DNA of 64,000 nucleotides from Limnohabitans sp. G3-2 (GCF_002778275.1 NZ_NESG01000001.1:248001-312000); one strand, 5' to 3'; counted from the first letter of the stretch, positions 38,643 through 48,038 are shown. Translations and numbers: made by a program. Notes: generated from the letters alone by a model not told the origin.

Positions 38643-39467
38643 TTAACGCACCCCGACTTGACGTCCGGCCATGTTAACCAATTGAACCAGCGCTGGCCCA
38701 ATCGTCTTTAGTAAATCATTGGGCTTGGCACGGTACCCTGGTACAGCACAGTTAAACAAAAGCCTGCGCGAGCCGTAACGGATGTCTGAAGCCACGCCAA
38801 CGGCCAAAACACCAAGACCGGCATCCCCCATATTGATTGCGAAGCCGCGCTTGCTGTAATGAGTGATACTTTCTTTCAGGCCCTCTGTGCTGCGCGTGTA
38901 TTCGTCGGGCCTCTCCTTGCGTGCTCTCACAAGAAAGCGGTTTAGATCGGCAACTGACAGTTGCGAGAGCCAAGAACGTCCCATCGCTGTCTCGACGATA
39001 CCGCGTACGGCGCCAACACCCGGTCGCTTGAGGGTGCCGCTTTCGTGCGTGCAAGTTTCGATGTAAACAACGTCCAGGTCCATGGTCACCCCGATGGAAA
39101 CAGCGCCTTCAAATCGATCTGCCATGGATTGAAGTGCAGGCCTCAGCTGCGTCAGCAACGGTGTATTGATGACATAGGGGTAACCCAGCGCTACAGCGGC
39201 TGGACCAATAAAGTACCGGTCCAACCTTTCATCATGGTCAAGAAATCCCAATGCTTGAAGACTGCGACACAAGCGACTGACCGTTGAGCGGGGAATTCCC
39301 AAGATTTCAGCAAACTCACTGTTCGCATGAGCGCGCGGATTGCGAACAAAACATTGCAGGATCATCAACCCCTTGGCGAGCGTTCCGGAAAAGTCGGGAT
39401 CACCCGCACGCACACGCTGAAGGTCCCGCTGGTCTTTGATTTGATGAACTGTCCGTTCTTGTCGCAT
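38643..39467 (-). CDS. IclR-family transcriptional regulator
   Basis: 274 residues from MRQERTVHQIK; in-frame codons further upstream run into the divergent gene, so the shorter form is preferred. The N-terminal winged helix (about 28-90) shows GLMILQCF, the recognition helix IPRSTVSRLCRSLQALGFL, then the IclR effector domain with VVYIETC, GRSWLSQL and RGFAINMGD. It is divergent from the acyl-CoA dehydrogenase gene, a typical arrangement for IclR control of catabolic genes. The effector is unknown; a pathway acid or CoA thioester is plausible. Confidence 0.93.
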   Translation of the reverse strand: MRQERTVHQIKDQRDLQRVRAGDPDFSGTLAKGLMILQCFVRNPRAHANSEFAEILGIPRSTVSRLCRSLQALGFLDHDERLDRYFIGPAAVALGYPYVINTPLLTQLRPALQSMADRFEGAVSIGVTMDLDVVYIETCTHESGTLKRPGVGAVRGIVETAMGRSWLSQLSVADLNRFLVRARKERPDEYTRSTEGLKESITHYSKRGFAINMGDAGLGVLAVGVASDIRYGSRRLLFNCAVPGYRAKPNDLLKTIGPALVQLVNMAGRQVGVR

Positions 39468-39508
39468 ATTGACATTCTCGCGTCGAACACGCTTGTCTGC
39501 ACATTTCA

Positions 39509-39525
39509 GTTCCAATAGTTGGAAC
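39509..39525. promoter_or_regulatory. Candidate IclR operator
   Basis: Perfect inverted repeat GTTCCAA-TAG-TTGGAAC in the 98-bp gap between the iclR-type gene and the divergent dehydrogenase. IclR-family operators are often palindromes of this size with TTCCA/TGGAA-like halves. It lies directly upstream of a candidate promoter of the dehydrogenase gene (TTGAAG at 39532, TAAAGT at 39554). Confidence 0.65.
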
Positions 39526-39565
39526 ATTGGTTTGAAGTCAAGGAAGACTTGCCTAAAGTATTCGC

Positions 39566-40732
39566 ATGATCCGTAATGAAGCAAAACTTGGCACGCTGCT
39601 GGACGATATCCGCTCATTTGTTCGCGAACGATGGCATCCCATGGAGGATGAAATTGAGCGCTCAGAAGAGATTCCAGAGTCGATCGTTTCAGAACTTCGA
39701 AGCAAGGGGTACTTCGGCTGGAGTATCCCAGAGTCATATGGTGGCCTGGGTCTCACGGCAGAAGAACTTGTCTTGTGCGCAATGGAACTCTCACAAGCTT
39801 CAGTTGCGCTGCGAGCACGCGTTGGAACGAATACGGGTATCGGCTCGGAAGCACTCGTCGCCGATGGAACTGAAGCACAAAAAATGCGCTGGCTACCACG
39901 CATGGCTACCGGAGAACTCACTGGCTGCTTGGCACTCACAGAACCGGACGCGGGATCCGAAGCGACCAACATTCAGACCACGGCACGCCGTGATGGCGAG
40001 GACTATGTACTCAATGGCATGAAGCGCTACATCACCAATGCGCCTGTCGCAGATGTGTTCACCGTCATCGCTCGCACGGAGGAGGGTTCACGTGGTCATG
40101 CAGGGCTGACAGCCTTCTTGGTTGAACGGGGACCCGGGTTGCGAACTGGCGCGCAGTACAAAAAAATGGGGCAAGCTGGATCGCCGGTTTCAGATGTTTT
40201 TTTCGAGAACTGCCGTGTGCCCGCCACAAACGTGATCGGTGAGAAGGAAGGCGTTGGCTTCCAAACCGTGATGAAGGTTCTGAACAAACAAAGGCTGCAC
40301 TTGGCAGCTCTTTGCACGGGTCCGGCCATTCGTATGCTTGATCTCGCTGTGACCCATACGACGCAACGTGCACAGTTCAGCCAATCCGTCGCCAACTTCC
40401 AGTTGGTTCAAGCGATGATCGCTGACTGCCGTACAGAAATTTTTGCTGCGCGCTCCATGATTCTCGAAGCAGCACGTGCACGTGATCATGGTGAGGATGT
40501 AGCCCTCACGGCTTCCATGTGTAAATACTTCGCCTCTGAAATGTGTGGTCGGGTTGCAGACCGCTGCGTTCAGATGTTTGGCGGTGCTGGCTACATCGCA
40601 GACTTCAGTCCGATCGAGCGTTATTACCGCGATGTACGTCTTTTCCGCTTGTATGAGGGTACGAGCCAGATTCATCAACTCAACATCGCCAAGCTGACAC
40701 TGCGCGAACATGAAAAAGCAACTGTTCAATGA
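39566..40732 (+). CDS. Acyl-CoA dehydrogenase (first copy)
   Basis: FAD enzyme that introduces the alpha-beta double bond in acyl-CoA. 388 residues. Typical motifs: CLALTEPDAGSEA (FAD/substrate), FENCRVPATNVIGEKEGVG, an R-R-A-Q-F-type region (TTQRAQFSQSVANFQLVQAMIAD), MFGGAGY and the C-terminal YEGTSQIH with the usual catalytic Glu. No Shine-Dalgarno sequence is visible before the ATG, and a -10-like box ends seven bases upstream, so the mRNA may be leaderless. First gene of the plus-strand catabolic run. Confidence 0.95.
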   Translation: MIRNEAKLGTLLDDIRSFVRERWHPMEDEIERSEEIPESIVSELRSKGYFGWSIPESYGGLGLTAEELVLCAMELSQASVALRARVGTNTGIGSEALVADGTEAQKMRWLPRMATGELTGCLALTEPDAGSEATNIQTTARRDGEDYVLNGMKRYITNAPVADVFTVIARTEEGSRGHAGLTAFLVERGPGLRTGAQYKKMGQAGSPVSDVFFENCRVPATNVIGEKEGVGFQTVMKVLNKQRLHLAALCTGPAIRMLDLAVTHTTQRAQFSQSVANFQLVQAMIADCRTEIFAARSMILEAARARDHGEDVALTASMCKYFASEMCGRVADRCVQMFGGAGYIADFSPIERYYRDVRLFRLYEGTSQIHQLNIAKLTLREHEKATVQ

Positions 40733-40867
40733 ACTTGCATGAAATTAAGTTCTACCCAAAGATATCAACTCTTGCAGAGCGCCACACCCAGCGCATGCTA
40801 AGAAGGATTTTATGTAAGACCTAAAAATTGATCACTTTCCATACCCAAAACAAACCAGGAGATGAAA

Positions 40868-41821
40868 ATGAAAAGACGTTCCTTGATCCTTACGGGAGCA
40901 GCAATCGCCGCATGGCCTTTCAAGGCCCTTCAGGCGCAAGAGGCCTTCCCTGCCAAACCCATTCGGATCATCGTGCCTTATCCGGCCGGTGGTGTGGTGG
41001 ACGTTCAAACTCGGGCAATGGCACAAGGCATGGAATTCGGTCAACCGGTTGTCATTGAAGCCCGCCCCGGTGCAAATGCCAACATCGCCGCAGAAGCTGT
41101 TGCGCGGGCAAACGCAGATGGATACACCTTGCTGGTGTCCGCACCTTTCCTACTCAACAACCCTTTGCTGGAACAAAATCTCCGATGGGCGCCAAAGGAC
41201 TTCATTCCTGTTGCGCGCTTTTCTCTGTCCCCGAGCTATCTTTGCGTACCTGCATCATCACCAGCACGCAGTGTGCGAGAGTTCATCGAAATGGCGCGTA
41301 AGGCGAGTCCGGCATTGCAGTATGGTGACGGCGGCTCGGGCACTACCCAAACCATGGCCACAGAGATCCTCAAGCAAGTCACCGGCATCAAGCTCGACCC
41401 GATTCCCTACAAAGGCGCACCTCCGATGGCTGTCGACCTGATCACGAACACCTTCGCGGTGGGTGTTTTGCCCTCCAGCGTGGCTTTTCCGCACATCAAA
41501 TCAGGCAAGTTGCGCGCTCTGGCCAACACCAGTGCTAACCGCTCACCCCAACTGCCGGAGGTTCCCACCATTGCCGAAGCAGGATTTCCGGAGGTCACCG
41601 TCTTGTCTTGGTACGGCCTGCATGCCCCAACAGGCACACCTCCCGAGGCCGTGCGCAAACTTGAAGCGGCGGTGCAGGCCGCTTTACAAAAGAACGACAC
41701 CAAAGAAAGGCTGACCACGGCCGGTGGCGAAGCAGCTTTCTTGTCCACTGCCGACTTCAGCCAATTCATGCGCAACGACTTGCAGATGTGGGAACGCATC
41801 AACCGCATGCTCAAAAAGTGA
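40868..41821 (+). CDS. Bug-type (TctC family) binding protein, copy 1
   Basis: 317 residues. AGGAG lies six bases before ATG 40868; the ATG at 40862 directly abuts it and is unlikely. The N-terminus MKRRSLILTGAA resembles a twin-arginine signal, with cleavage after ALQAQ. Family motifs are PIRIIVPYPAGGVVDV and GANANIAAEAVARANADGYTLL. Bug proteins bind organic acids or amides for tripartite tricarboxylate transporters, but no TctA or TctB permease gene is nearby. It sits between two acyl-CoA dehydrogenase genes. Confidence 0.92.
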   Translation: MKRRSLILTGAAIAAWPFKALQAQEAFPAKPIRIIVPYPAGGVVDVQTRAMAQGMEFGQPVVIEARPGANANIAAEAVARANADGYTLLVSAPFLLNNPLLEQNLRWAPKDFIPVARFSLSPSYLCVPASSPARSVREFIEMARKASPALQYGDGGSGTTQTMATEILKQVTGIKLDPIPYKGAPPMAVDLITNTFAVGVLPSSVAFPHIKSGKLRALANTSANRSPQLPEVPTIAEAGFPEVTVLSWYGLHAPTGTPPEAVRKLEAAVQAALQKNDTKERLTTAGGEAAFLSTADFSQFMRNDLQMWERINRMLKK

Positions 41822-41828
41822 CAAGACT

Positions 41829-42992
41829 ATGACCGCTCACACCCCATCGGTGCAAGCATTGCTTGAACAAGCCAGACGCTTCATTGATGAAGAAGTCATT
41901 CCGCGTGAAAACCTGCGCCGTGCACACGAGCGGGACTACAACTTGGCCTTGGTGCAAGAGTTGCGTACTCTTGCAGTCGCTGAGGGCCTGACTGCGCCAC
42001 GAGGCGCCGTGGCCGATGGCGGTCTGGGCCTAAGTTGGGTGCAGTGCTGTGCTTACCTTGAAACTGCTGGCCGCAGTTTTTTGGGACCGGGGGCACTGCA
42101 GTGCGCGGCACCTGGCCAGCCGGACATCACCACGCTCGAGGCCCTGGCCACACCATCGCAGCGCGACCGTTACTTGCGCCCACTGATACAAGGCACCATG
42201 CGCTCATGCTTTGCGATGAGCGAGCCAGCTCCGGGTGTGGGTTCCGATCCTCGAATGCTCAGCAGCCGCGCTGAATGCACGCCACGGGGCTGGCGCCTCA
42301 ATGGCCACAAATGGTTCGCGACTTCAGCTTCAGTGGCAGATTTCGCCATCGTCATGGCACGAACCGAAATCGGCCCCTCACTTTTTGTGGTCGAGGTCCA
42401 GCAGCCCGGCTTTGACATCGTGCGAGACGTCCCCACGGTAGAGCCCTTCGACCTGGGTGGGCACGCCGAAATTCGTCTACAAGACTGTGAAATACCTGCC
42501 GACGCTTTGCTTGGGGAGGAAGGAAAAGGCCTTGAACACGCACAGCTGCGCCTAGAGGGCGCCCGCTTGTTTCATTGCATGCGTCTGATCGGTCTGTCCT
42601 CACGGGCCATGAGCATGGCCCAACAGTATGCGCAGGCGCGCCAATCGCATGGTTACCGGGTGTCCGAGCACCAAATGGTTCAGGCCATGGTGGCCGATGC
42701 ACACATCGAGTTGCATGCTGCGCGTTTGATGACTCTGGACACTGCCCAAAGGCTGGATGCAGGTGAATCGATTCGCCACCAATCGGCCATGACCAAAGTC
42801 TTCGTCTCAGAGGCCGTCAACCGCGTGGCTGACTCTGCTGTCCAAATCACCGGGGCACTGGGCATTTCTGAAGATTGGCCACTGTCGATGATTCAACGAC
42901 TGCTGCGCCCCTTCCGTATTTATGATGGGGCCTCCGAAGTTCACCGATCTGCCATAGCACGACGCGTGTTCCACCAAGGTCTTGAAGCCTGA
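41829..42992 (+). CDS. Acyl-CoA dehydrogenase (second copy, atypical C-terminus)
   Basis: 387 residues from MTAHTPSVQ, seven bases after the Bug gene; an upstream in-frame start would overlap that gene. Family features: CFAMSEPAPGVGSDP, LNGHKWFATSASVADFAIVM, and VFVSEAVNRVADSAVQITGALG. At the position of the usual YEGT catalytic Glu it has RIYDGASEVHRS, an Asp form found in the ACAD10/11-like and related groups. The active base may thus lie elsewhere. It is clearly a paralogue, not a duplicate, of the first copy. Likely substrate: a branched or bulky acyl-CoA, by inference. Confidence 0.92.
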   Translation: MTAHTPSVQALLEQARRFIDEEVIPRENLRRAHERDYNLALVQELRTLAVAEGLTAPRGAVADGGLGLSWVQCCAYLETAGRSFLGPGALQCAAPGQPDITTLEALATPSQRDRYLRPLIQGTMRSCFAMSEPAPGVGSDPRMLSSRAECTPRGWRLNGHKWFATSASVADFAIVMARTEIGPSLFVVEVQQPGFDIVRDVPTVEPFDLGGHAEIRLQDCEIPADALLGEEGKGLEHAQLRLEGARLFHCMRLIGLSSRAMSMAQQYAQARQSHGYRVSEHQMVQAMVADAHIELHAARLMTLDTAQRLDAGESIRHQSAMTKVFVSEAVNRVADSAVQITGALGISEDWPLSMIQRLLRPFRIYDGASEVHRSAIARRVFHQGLEA

Positions 42993-43122
42993 GGTCAACC
43001 TGAAGCGCCCAATCAATATAGACCCATGGCCAACAGCCTCTGGATCATTTCCATGTGCTTTAACTAGGCCTGAATAACTGGGCCCACACAATCCCCCACC
43101 CTTAAACGCGCATCCATAAGAC

Positions 43123-45252
43123 ATGTCCACTACCCAATTCGACCTCTTGCGCATGTTCAGCGCCCGCAGCATCGCCGTCATTGGTGCCTCCACCACGGGC
43201 AGCAAACCCAGTGGTCAGCCGTTGCTTCACCTGCGCAATTTGGGCTACCAAGGTCGCGTCTATCCAGTCAATCCGCGCTACTCAGAAGTTTTTGGCTGGC
43301 CGTGTTTCCCGGACATTGCTGCGTTGCCAGAGGTGCCTGATGTGGCACTGATCGCCGTGGGGGCCGACCACGTGGTCCACCATTTGGAGGCTTGTGGTCG
43401 CAAAGGTATTTATCAGGTCATCGTGATCACCTCTGGCTTCGCCGAGATGGGCGGCGATGGTGTGGCCGCCCAACAGGCGCTGGTTGACATGGCCAATCGT
43501 TATGGCATCGCCATGATGGGGCCAAATTGTCAAGGCATGATCAGCATCGGTCAGGGTTTCAGTTTGGGTTTTGGCGCGCCCTATGGACTTCAGTACCGGA
43601 AAGGACCCATCAGCATGAGCTCTCAAAGCGGTGCGTGGGGAAACACCGTACTGATGCTCGCCAACGAGGCTGGACTGGGTTTCCAGAACTACCAATCCAC
43701 CGGGAATGAAGCGCAAACCACCAGTCTCGATCTGGTGCATGCATGGGCAGACGATCCGCAGACTGGCATGGTGGTGTCCTATGTGGAAGGTTTCAAGGAC
43801 GCCCATCGCATCGTCGATGTAGGGCGAAAAATTTTGCGGGCCGGTAAACCGTGGTTGCTTTGGAAGGTGGGCACCTCCGAGGCCGGCGCTCGCGCTGCGG
43901 CCTCCCATACTGCCAATTTGGGCGGCGATGCTGCGCTGTATCAGGCGGCTTTTGCACAAGCTGGGGCTATCGAAGTCACCGATGTGCAAGACCTGGCCGA
44001 CCGCGCCTTGGCTCTGCTCTCGCCACGTCAGCCCACCGGACCGCGCGTGGCGGTGGTCACGCTTTCCGGAGGAGCCGGCGTTCTGCTGGCAGACCACTGC
44101 GCACCCGCAGGCTTGGTGCTACCGCCACTGTCTGCGACCACCTTGGATGCGCTGAAACAGGTTCTGCCCCCTTATGCCGGCCTGCACAACCCGATCGATG
44201 TGACGGGCAACATCATTGCGCAAGAAGACAAGTTGATCACCTCCTTGCGCCTGATCGTGAACGACCCCGCCGTGGACATGATGGCCGTTTGCCTGGCAGC
44301 GGCCTCTGGTCCCTTGGGTGTCAAGTTGGCGCAATGGGTAGCCGAGGTAGCACTGGCGACGCACAAGCCGGTGTTGGTATCCTGGACAGCTGACACCGCC
44401 ACCACACAAGCCGGTTATGACGCTTTGCACGAAGCGGGGGTGCCGCGCTACGACACTCCTGTTCGCTGTGCCACGGGTATGGGGGCCATGTGGCAATTTG
44501 TCGCAGCCCGCCGTCGCGAGGCTGAGCGTGCGTTGGAGCCGCTGCTCAGCTGCTCACGCCCGTTGCGACGCCAGCAGCTTGCCAGCGCCCGTCACGACCT
44601 CACAGAATACGAAGCCAAGCAGCTGTTGGCCGACTATGGCATTCGCGTGACAGCTGAAGCACTCGCGCACAGCGCCGCCGAGGCCGTTCAGCAAGCCACT
44701 GCCCTCGGCTTTCCGGTGGCCCTGAAAGTGGTTTCGTCCGACATCGCTCACAAAACCGAAGCTGGGGGCGTGCGGATTGGCTTGCGCGATGCCCATGCCG
44801 TTCAAATGGCTTACGACGACATTCTTCGCAATGCGCAGCAGCATGCACCGCATGCCATCATCGACGGGGTGCTGGTGCAAGCCATGGTCCATGGCGGTGT
44901 CGAGGTGATTCTGGGCGTCACGAACGATCCGCTGTTTGGACTGGCCATCATGTTCGGTCTGGGCGGCATTTATGCCGAGGTTCTGCGTGACGTGAGCTTC
45001 AGGATGTTGCCCATCTCGCGCAGTGAAGCCGAAGCCATGGTGCGCGAGATCCGTACCTTCCCTCTGCTGGATGGTGCTCGCGGTCAGCCCAAGGCCGACC
45101 TTGAAGCTTTGGTGGACACCATCCTTCAACTAGCGGCGTTGGCACAAGATTTGAGCGAACACATCTCAGGCATCGACATCAACCCCTTGTTCGTTAAACC
45201 GAACGGACAAGGTGTAGTGGCTGTCGATGCCCTGGTCCAGATCAAGCGCTGA
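43123..45252 (+). CDS. NDP-forming acyl-CoA synthetase
   Basis: 709 residues combining the alpha and beta parts of an ADP/GDP-forming acyl-CoA synthetase. N-terminal CoA-binding domain (about 10-140, RSIAVIGASTTGSKPSG). Ligase/flavodoxin-like domains follow (about 150-460), with the phospho-histidine region AASHTANLGGDAAL. The C-terminal ATP-grasp domain (about 485-705) has TEYEAKQLLADYGI, GFPVALKVVSSDIAHKTEAGG and IDINPLFV. The reaction is acyl-CoA + NDP + Pi to acid + CoA + NTP, or the reverse. No Shine-Dalgarno sequence is seen before the ATG. It lies between an acyl-CoA dehydrogenase and the DUF1254 pair. Confidence 0.92.
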   Translation: MSTTQFDLLRMFSARSIAVIGASTTGSKPSGQPLLHLRNLGYQGRVYPVNPRYSEVFGWPCFPDIAALPEVPDVALIAVGADHVVHHLEACGRKGIYQVIVITSGFAEMGGDGVAAQQALVDMANRYGIAMMGPNCQGMISIGQGFSLGFGAPYGLQYRKGPISMSSQSGAWGNTVLMLANEAGLGFQNYQSTGNEAQTTSLDLVHAWADDPQTGMVVSYVEGFKDAHRIVDVGRKILRAGKPWLLWKVGTSEAGARAAASHTANLGGDAALYQAAFAQAGAIEVTDVQDLADRALALLSPRQPTGPRVAVVTLSGGAGVLLADHCAPAGLVLPPLSATTLDALKQVLPPYAGLHNPIDVTGNIIAQEDKLITSLRLIVNDPAVDMMAVCLAAASGPLGVKLAQWVAEVALATHKPVLVSWTADTATTQAGYDALHEAGVPRYDTPVRCATGMGAMWQFVAARRREAERALEPLLSCSRPLRRQQLASARHDLTEYEAKQLLADYGIRVTAEALAHSAAEAVQQATALGFPVALKVVSSDIAHKTEAGGVRIGLRDAHAVQMAYDDILRNAQQHAPHAIIDGVLVQAMVHGGVEVILGVTNDPLFGLAIMFGLGGIYAEVLRDVSFRMLPISRSEAEAMVREIRTFPLLDGARGQPKADLEALVDTILQLAALAQDLSEHISGIDINPLFVKPNGQGVVAVDALVQIKR

Positions 45253-45433
45253 AATTTGAACCAAAAATCTGCATCGGATACACCCACGGCGTTTGTTGAC
45301 GTTCTCGCGGCGTTCACCGCAGGCATGCACAGAAACCGTTTTTTCGTGTGGGTGACGGTGAAGCTGTCACCCAAGTGCCACTCACAGGGTTTGTGATGTT
45401 GTCAGCGCAAGTCGGTTTGACTACGCTTAAAAC
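45253..45433 (+). promoter_or_regulatory. Gap before the DUF1254 pair, with an inverted repeat
   Basis: 181 bp without a gene. It contains a perfect inverted repeat, GGGTGAC (45350-45356) and GTCACCC (45366-45372), with a nine-base loop and no T-run. It could be an operator or a weak transcript end. I see no clear promoter. Confidence 0.3.
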
Positions 45434-46735
45434 ATGAATACAAATTCACAAAATATTTCGCCACAGACTGCTGTGACCGCGGCCATGGCCAAGCCTCTGG
45501 TGCTTTGGGGCTATCCCTTGCTCGAGGTCTTGCGAACTTGCCAAGTGCAAAGCAATCCACAGGCCACACCCGCATTCGGGCGCGGTCCGTTTGGGATGTT
45601 CCAAGGCAGTGACAGACCTTGGACACACGAGGACCGTGACATCGTCACGCCCTCTTGCGACCTGTTGTATTACAACGCTTGGATCTGGATAGGAAGTTCC
45701 CCGGTTCGACTGCACATCCCTCCGAACCACGGTCGGTATTACGTGGTGCAGTTGCTGGATGCTTGGAGCGAAAATTTCCACAATGTCGGTCTGCGCAACA
45801 CCCCTCCAGAAGGCACCGAATGGTGGCTCATCCACACTGAAGATCCCATGCCTGAGGGCATAGATCCGGCGCACGTGGTGCGTTGCCCCACCCGTCTGGT
45901 CTGGCTGCTGGGGCGGGCGTTGGTGGGAGGTGTCTCTGATGCGCCTGATGCCCGCGCTTTTGCAGATGGCGTGCGTTTGGAAGGCAGCGGGCCACGTCCG
46001 TTGTGCGTGAGCCTGTGGCAGGACAGCGGCAATGCATCACAAGATTTTTTTGCCAACCTGATACAGGCGGTCGATGAGATCGGCGTACCGTCGGGCGCAA
46101 GCGATCTGCGTCCACTGATGCGCAGCCTGCGCTTGCCACCAGGTGGGCTGGATGCGTTGGAACGCAGCAGCGAGCGAGTACGCGAAGGCCTTCGGCAAGC
46201 CCACACCGAGGGGATGCATCTGATCGAACAGCACATTGTCAACTTGACGCGAAAGCCCTGGACCTGGAGCCCCCACTTAGGCGTCTGGGGCGACAACATC
46301 TTGATGCGCGCCACTGTCGCCATGAAGGGGCTGGGTGCTTTGTCCGCCACCGAAACCATCTATGCACAGGCCGACTTTGATGCCGACAGTGAACCTTTGG
46401 ACGGCCAGCACGGCTACACCTTGCGCTTTGAGAATGGCCAGATGCCGCCGGCTGACGCCTTTTGGTCGGTATCGCTCTATGGCGAAGACCGCTATTTCGC
46501 AGCCAATCCTTTGGGTCGCTATGCGATTGGAGATCGAACCACGGGCTTGCGGTTGAGCCAAGACAATTCTCTGACACTGCAAATCCAGAACGAGCGCCCC
46601 GCCGAAGGTGATGCGAACTGGTTGCCAGCGCCAACGGGACGTTTTTACCTGATTTTGCGCTTGTACCACCCACGCGAAGAGATGCTCAAAGGCCGCTATG
46701 CCCTGCCTCCCGTGCAACGCATCAAAGAAAGGTGA
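45434..46735 (+). CDS. DUF1254/DUF1214 protein, copy 1
   Basis: 433 residues. The N-terminal half resembles DUF1254 (LWGYPLLEVLR, DRDIVTPSCDLLYYNAWIWI, GRYYVVQLLDAW). The C-terminal half resembles DUF1214 (GYTLRFENGQMPPADAFWS, SLYGEDRYFAANPLGRYAIGDR, NWLPAPTGRFYLILRLYHP). No signal peptide is visible, although many family members have one. The biochemical function of the family is not known to me. Members are reported beside catabolic genes. A paralogue follows after four bases, so the two probably act together. Confidence 0.9.
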   Translation: MNTNSQNISPQTAVTAAMAKPLVLWGYPLLEVLRTCQVQSNPQATPAFGRGPFGMFQGSDRPWTHEDRDIVTPSCDLLYYNAWIWIGSSPVRLHIPPNHGRYYVVQLLDAWSENFHNVGLRNTPPEGTEWWLIHTEDPMPEGIDPAHVVRCPTRLVWLLGRALVGGVSDAPDARAFADGVRLEGSGPRPLCVSLWQDSGNASQDFFANLIQAVDEIGVPSGASDLRPLMRSLRLPPGGLDALERSSERVREGLRQAHTEGMHLIEQHIVNLTRKPWTWSPHLGVWGDNILMRATVAMKGLGALSATETIYAQADFDADSEPLDGQHGYTLRFENGQMPPADAFWSVSLYGEDRYFAANPLGRYAIGDRTTGLRLSQDNSLTLQIQNERPAEGDANWLPAPTGRFYLILRLYHPREEMLKGRYALPPVQRIKER

Positions 46736-46739
46736 CGTC

Positions 46740-48038
46740 ATGAACCGCAATGACCTGGCCAGAGAGGCCATTCTCTACACGCTGCCCTTGTATGAAACAG
46801 CAAGAATGCAAGCAGCAAGCAGTCCACGCAAAAATACAGAAGGGCAGTTTGCCGACCCAGCGGGTGGCCCCGAATCGACACGCCGTTGGGCCAATGTGTT
46901 TTCACACACGCGTCAGTTGCTCAATGCCAAAGACCGCAGAGTGGTCACACCCAACGCTGACACCCTCTACACCAGTTCTTGGATCGATCTGTCTGACGGG
47001 CCATTGTTGTTGCACACCCCGGACACTGGCGATCGCTATTACGTGCTGGGCCTGTTGGACTTCTTCACCAACCCTTTTGCCCACCTGGGCACCCGCTTGC
47101 ATGGAAATGCCGCTCACACGTTTTTCCTGCATGGACCCGAATGGCAAGGCACCCCGCCGGCTGGTACGCTGCCGATTGAATGCGCCACCCCAACGGTATG
47201 GCTGATCGGCCGCATTCTGGCTTTGCCACATGAGGATATGGCCCCAGTTCATGCTCTTCAGAACGCCTTTCGCTTGACGACCCTTGAAGGAGAGCCTGCT
47301 GCCCGAATAGTCACATGCGGCCTGCATGGGCAAGACAAATTGAGCGACGCCGCCACTTTCGTCGGGGTCGTCAACCGACAACTGGCCATCACCCCCCCTC
47401 CCCCTAGTGAAATGGCCGATCTAGCGCGCTTCGCTGTTTTGGGCATCGGAGCTGGTCTGGATAAATCACAGGCTGACTTGCCCTTGTTGCAAGAAACCTT
47501 GTCCGAGATCCTGTCCGAACTGGATGCGCCCGCATCTTCCGATTTAGAGGGGGGCTGGAATGCCTCGGTCGAAGTCACTGAGCACTATGGCCGCGATTGG
47601 TACACCCGAGCCCGGGTGGCCCGCTGCTACATTGGTCTGCTGGGCACGCAGGAAGTTTTTTACCAAATGGCGCACCGTGATAGTCAGGGTCGCCCACTGG
47701 ACGGACGTCACCGTTACCGCCTCCGCTTCGCACCTGGGGGCTTGCCACAGGTCGATGCCTTTTGGTCGCTGAGCCTTTACCGCAAGAGCGATTACTTGTT
47801 CGTAGAAAACCCTCTGCAGCGCCACGCCATTGGCGACCGCACGGCCGGCTTATGCACCGACCCTGATGGCGGATTGACGATCTGGCTAGGCCACACACCT
47901 CCTGCACAGACCAACAACTGGTTACCCGCGCCGGCTGATACTTTTTACGTTGCTCTGCGGCTGTATTTGCCTCGCGAAGTTCATCAAAATGACCTTTACA
48001 ACTACCCACTCATCGAGTTGGTCGATGACAGCGTCTGA
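46740..48038 (+). CDS. DUF1254/DUF1214 protein, copy 2
   Basis: 432 residues from MNRNDLARE, preceded by AAAGGTGAC inside the end of copy 1; a TTG or upstream in-frame codon is less likely. DUF1254-type half: LYTLPLYETARMQ, DRRVVTPNADTLYTSSWIDL, DRYYVLGLLDFFTN. DUF1214-type half: HRYRLRFAPGGLPQVDAFWSL, SLYRKSDYLFVENPLQRHAIGD (first 20 residues), NNWLPAPADTFYVALRLYLP. No signal peptide is seen. It differs substantially from copy 1, which suggests a heteromeric pair or different substrates rather than recent duplication. The function is unknown. Confidence 0.9.
   Translation: MNRNDLAREAILYTLPLYETARMQAASSPRKNTEGQFADPAGGPESTRRWANVFSHTRQLLNAKDRRVVTPNADTLYTSSWIDLSDGPLLLHTPDTGDRYYVLGLLDFFTNPFAHLGTRLHGNAAHTFFLHGPEWQGTPPAGTLPIECATPTVWLIGRILALPHEDMAPVHALQNAFRLTTLEGEPAARIVTCGLHGQDKLSDAATFVGVVNRQLAITPPPPSEMADLARFAVLGIGAGLDKSQADLPLLQETLSEILSELDAPASSDLEGGWNASVEVTEHYGRDWYTRARVARCYIGLLGTQEVFYQMAHRDSQGRPLDGRHRYRLRFAPGGLPQVDAFWSLSLYRKSDYLFVENPLQRHAIGDRTAGLCTDPDGGLTIWLGHTPPAQTNNWLPAPADTFYVALRLYLPREVHQNDLYNYPLIELVDDSV

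Noticed and set aside
38541..39467. Mobile element boundary or integrase near the left end of the catabolic island
   Set aside because: No transposase, integrase, tRNA or flanking repeat is visible here, although the island seems somewhat less GC-rich than the core by eye.
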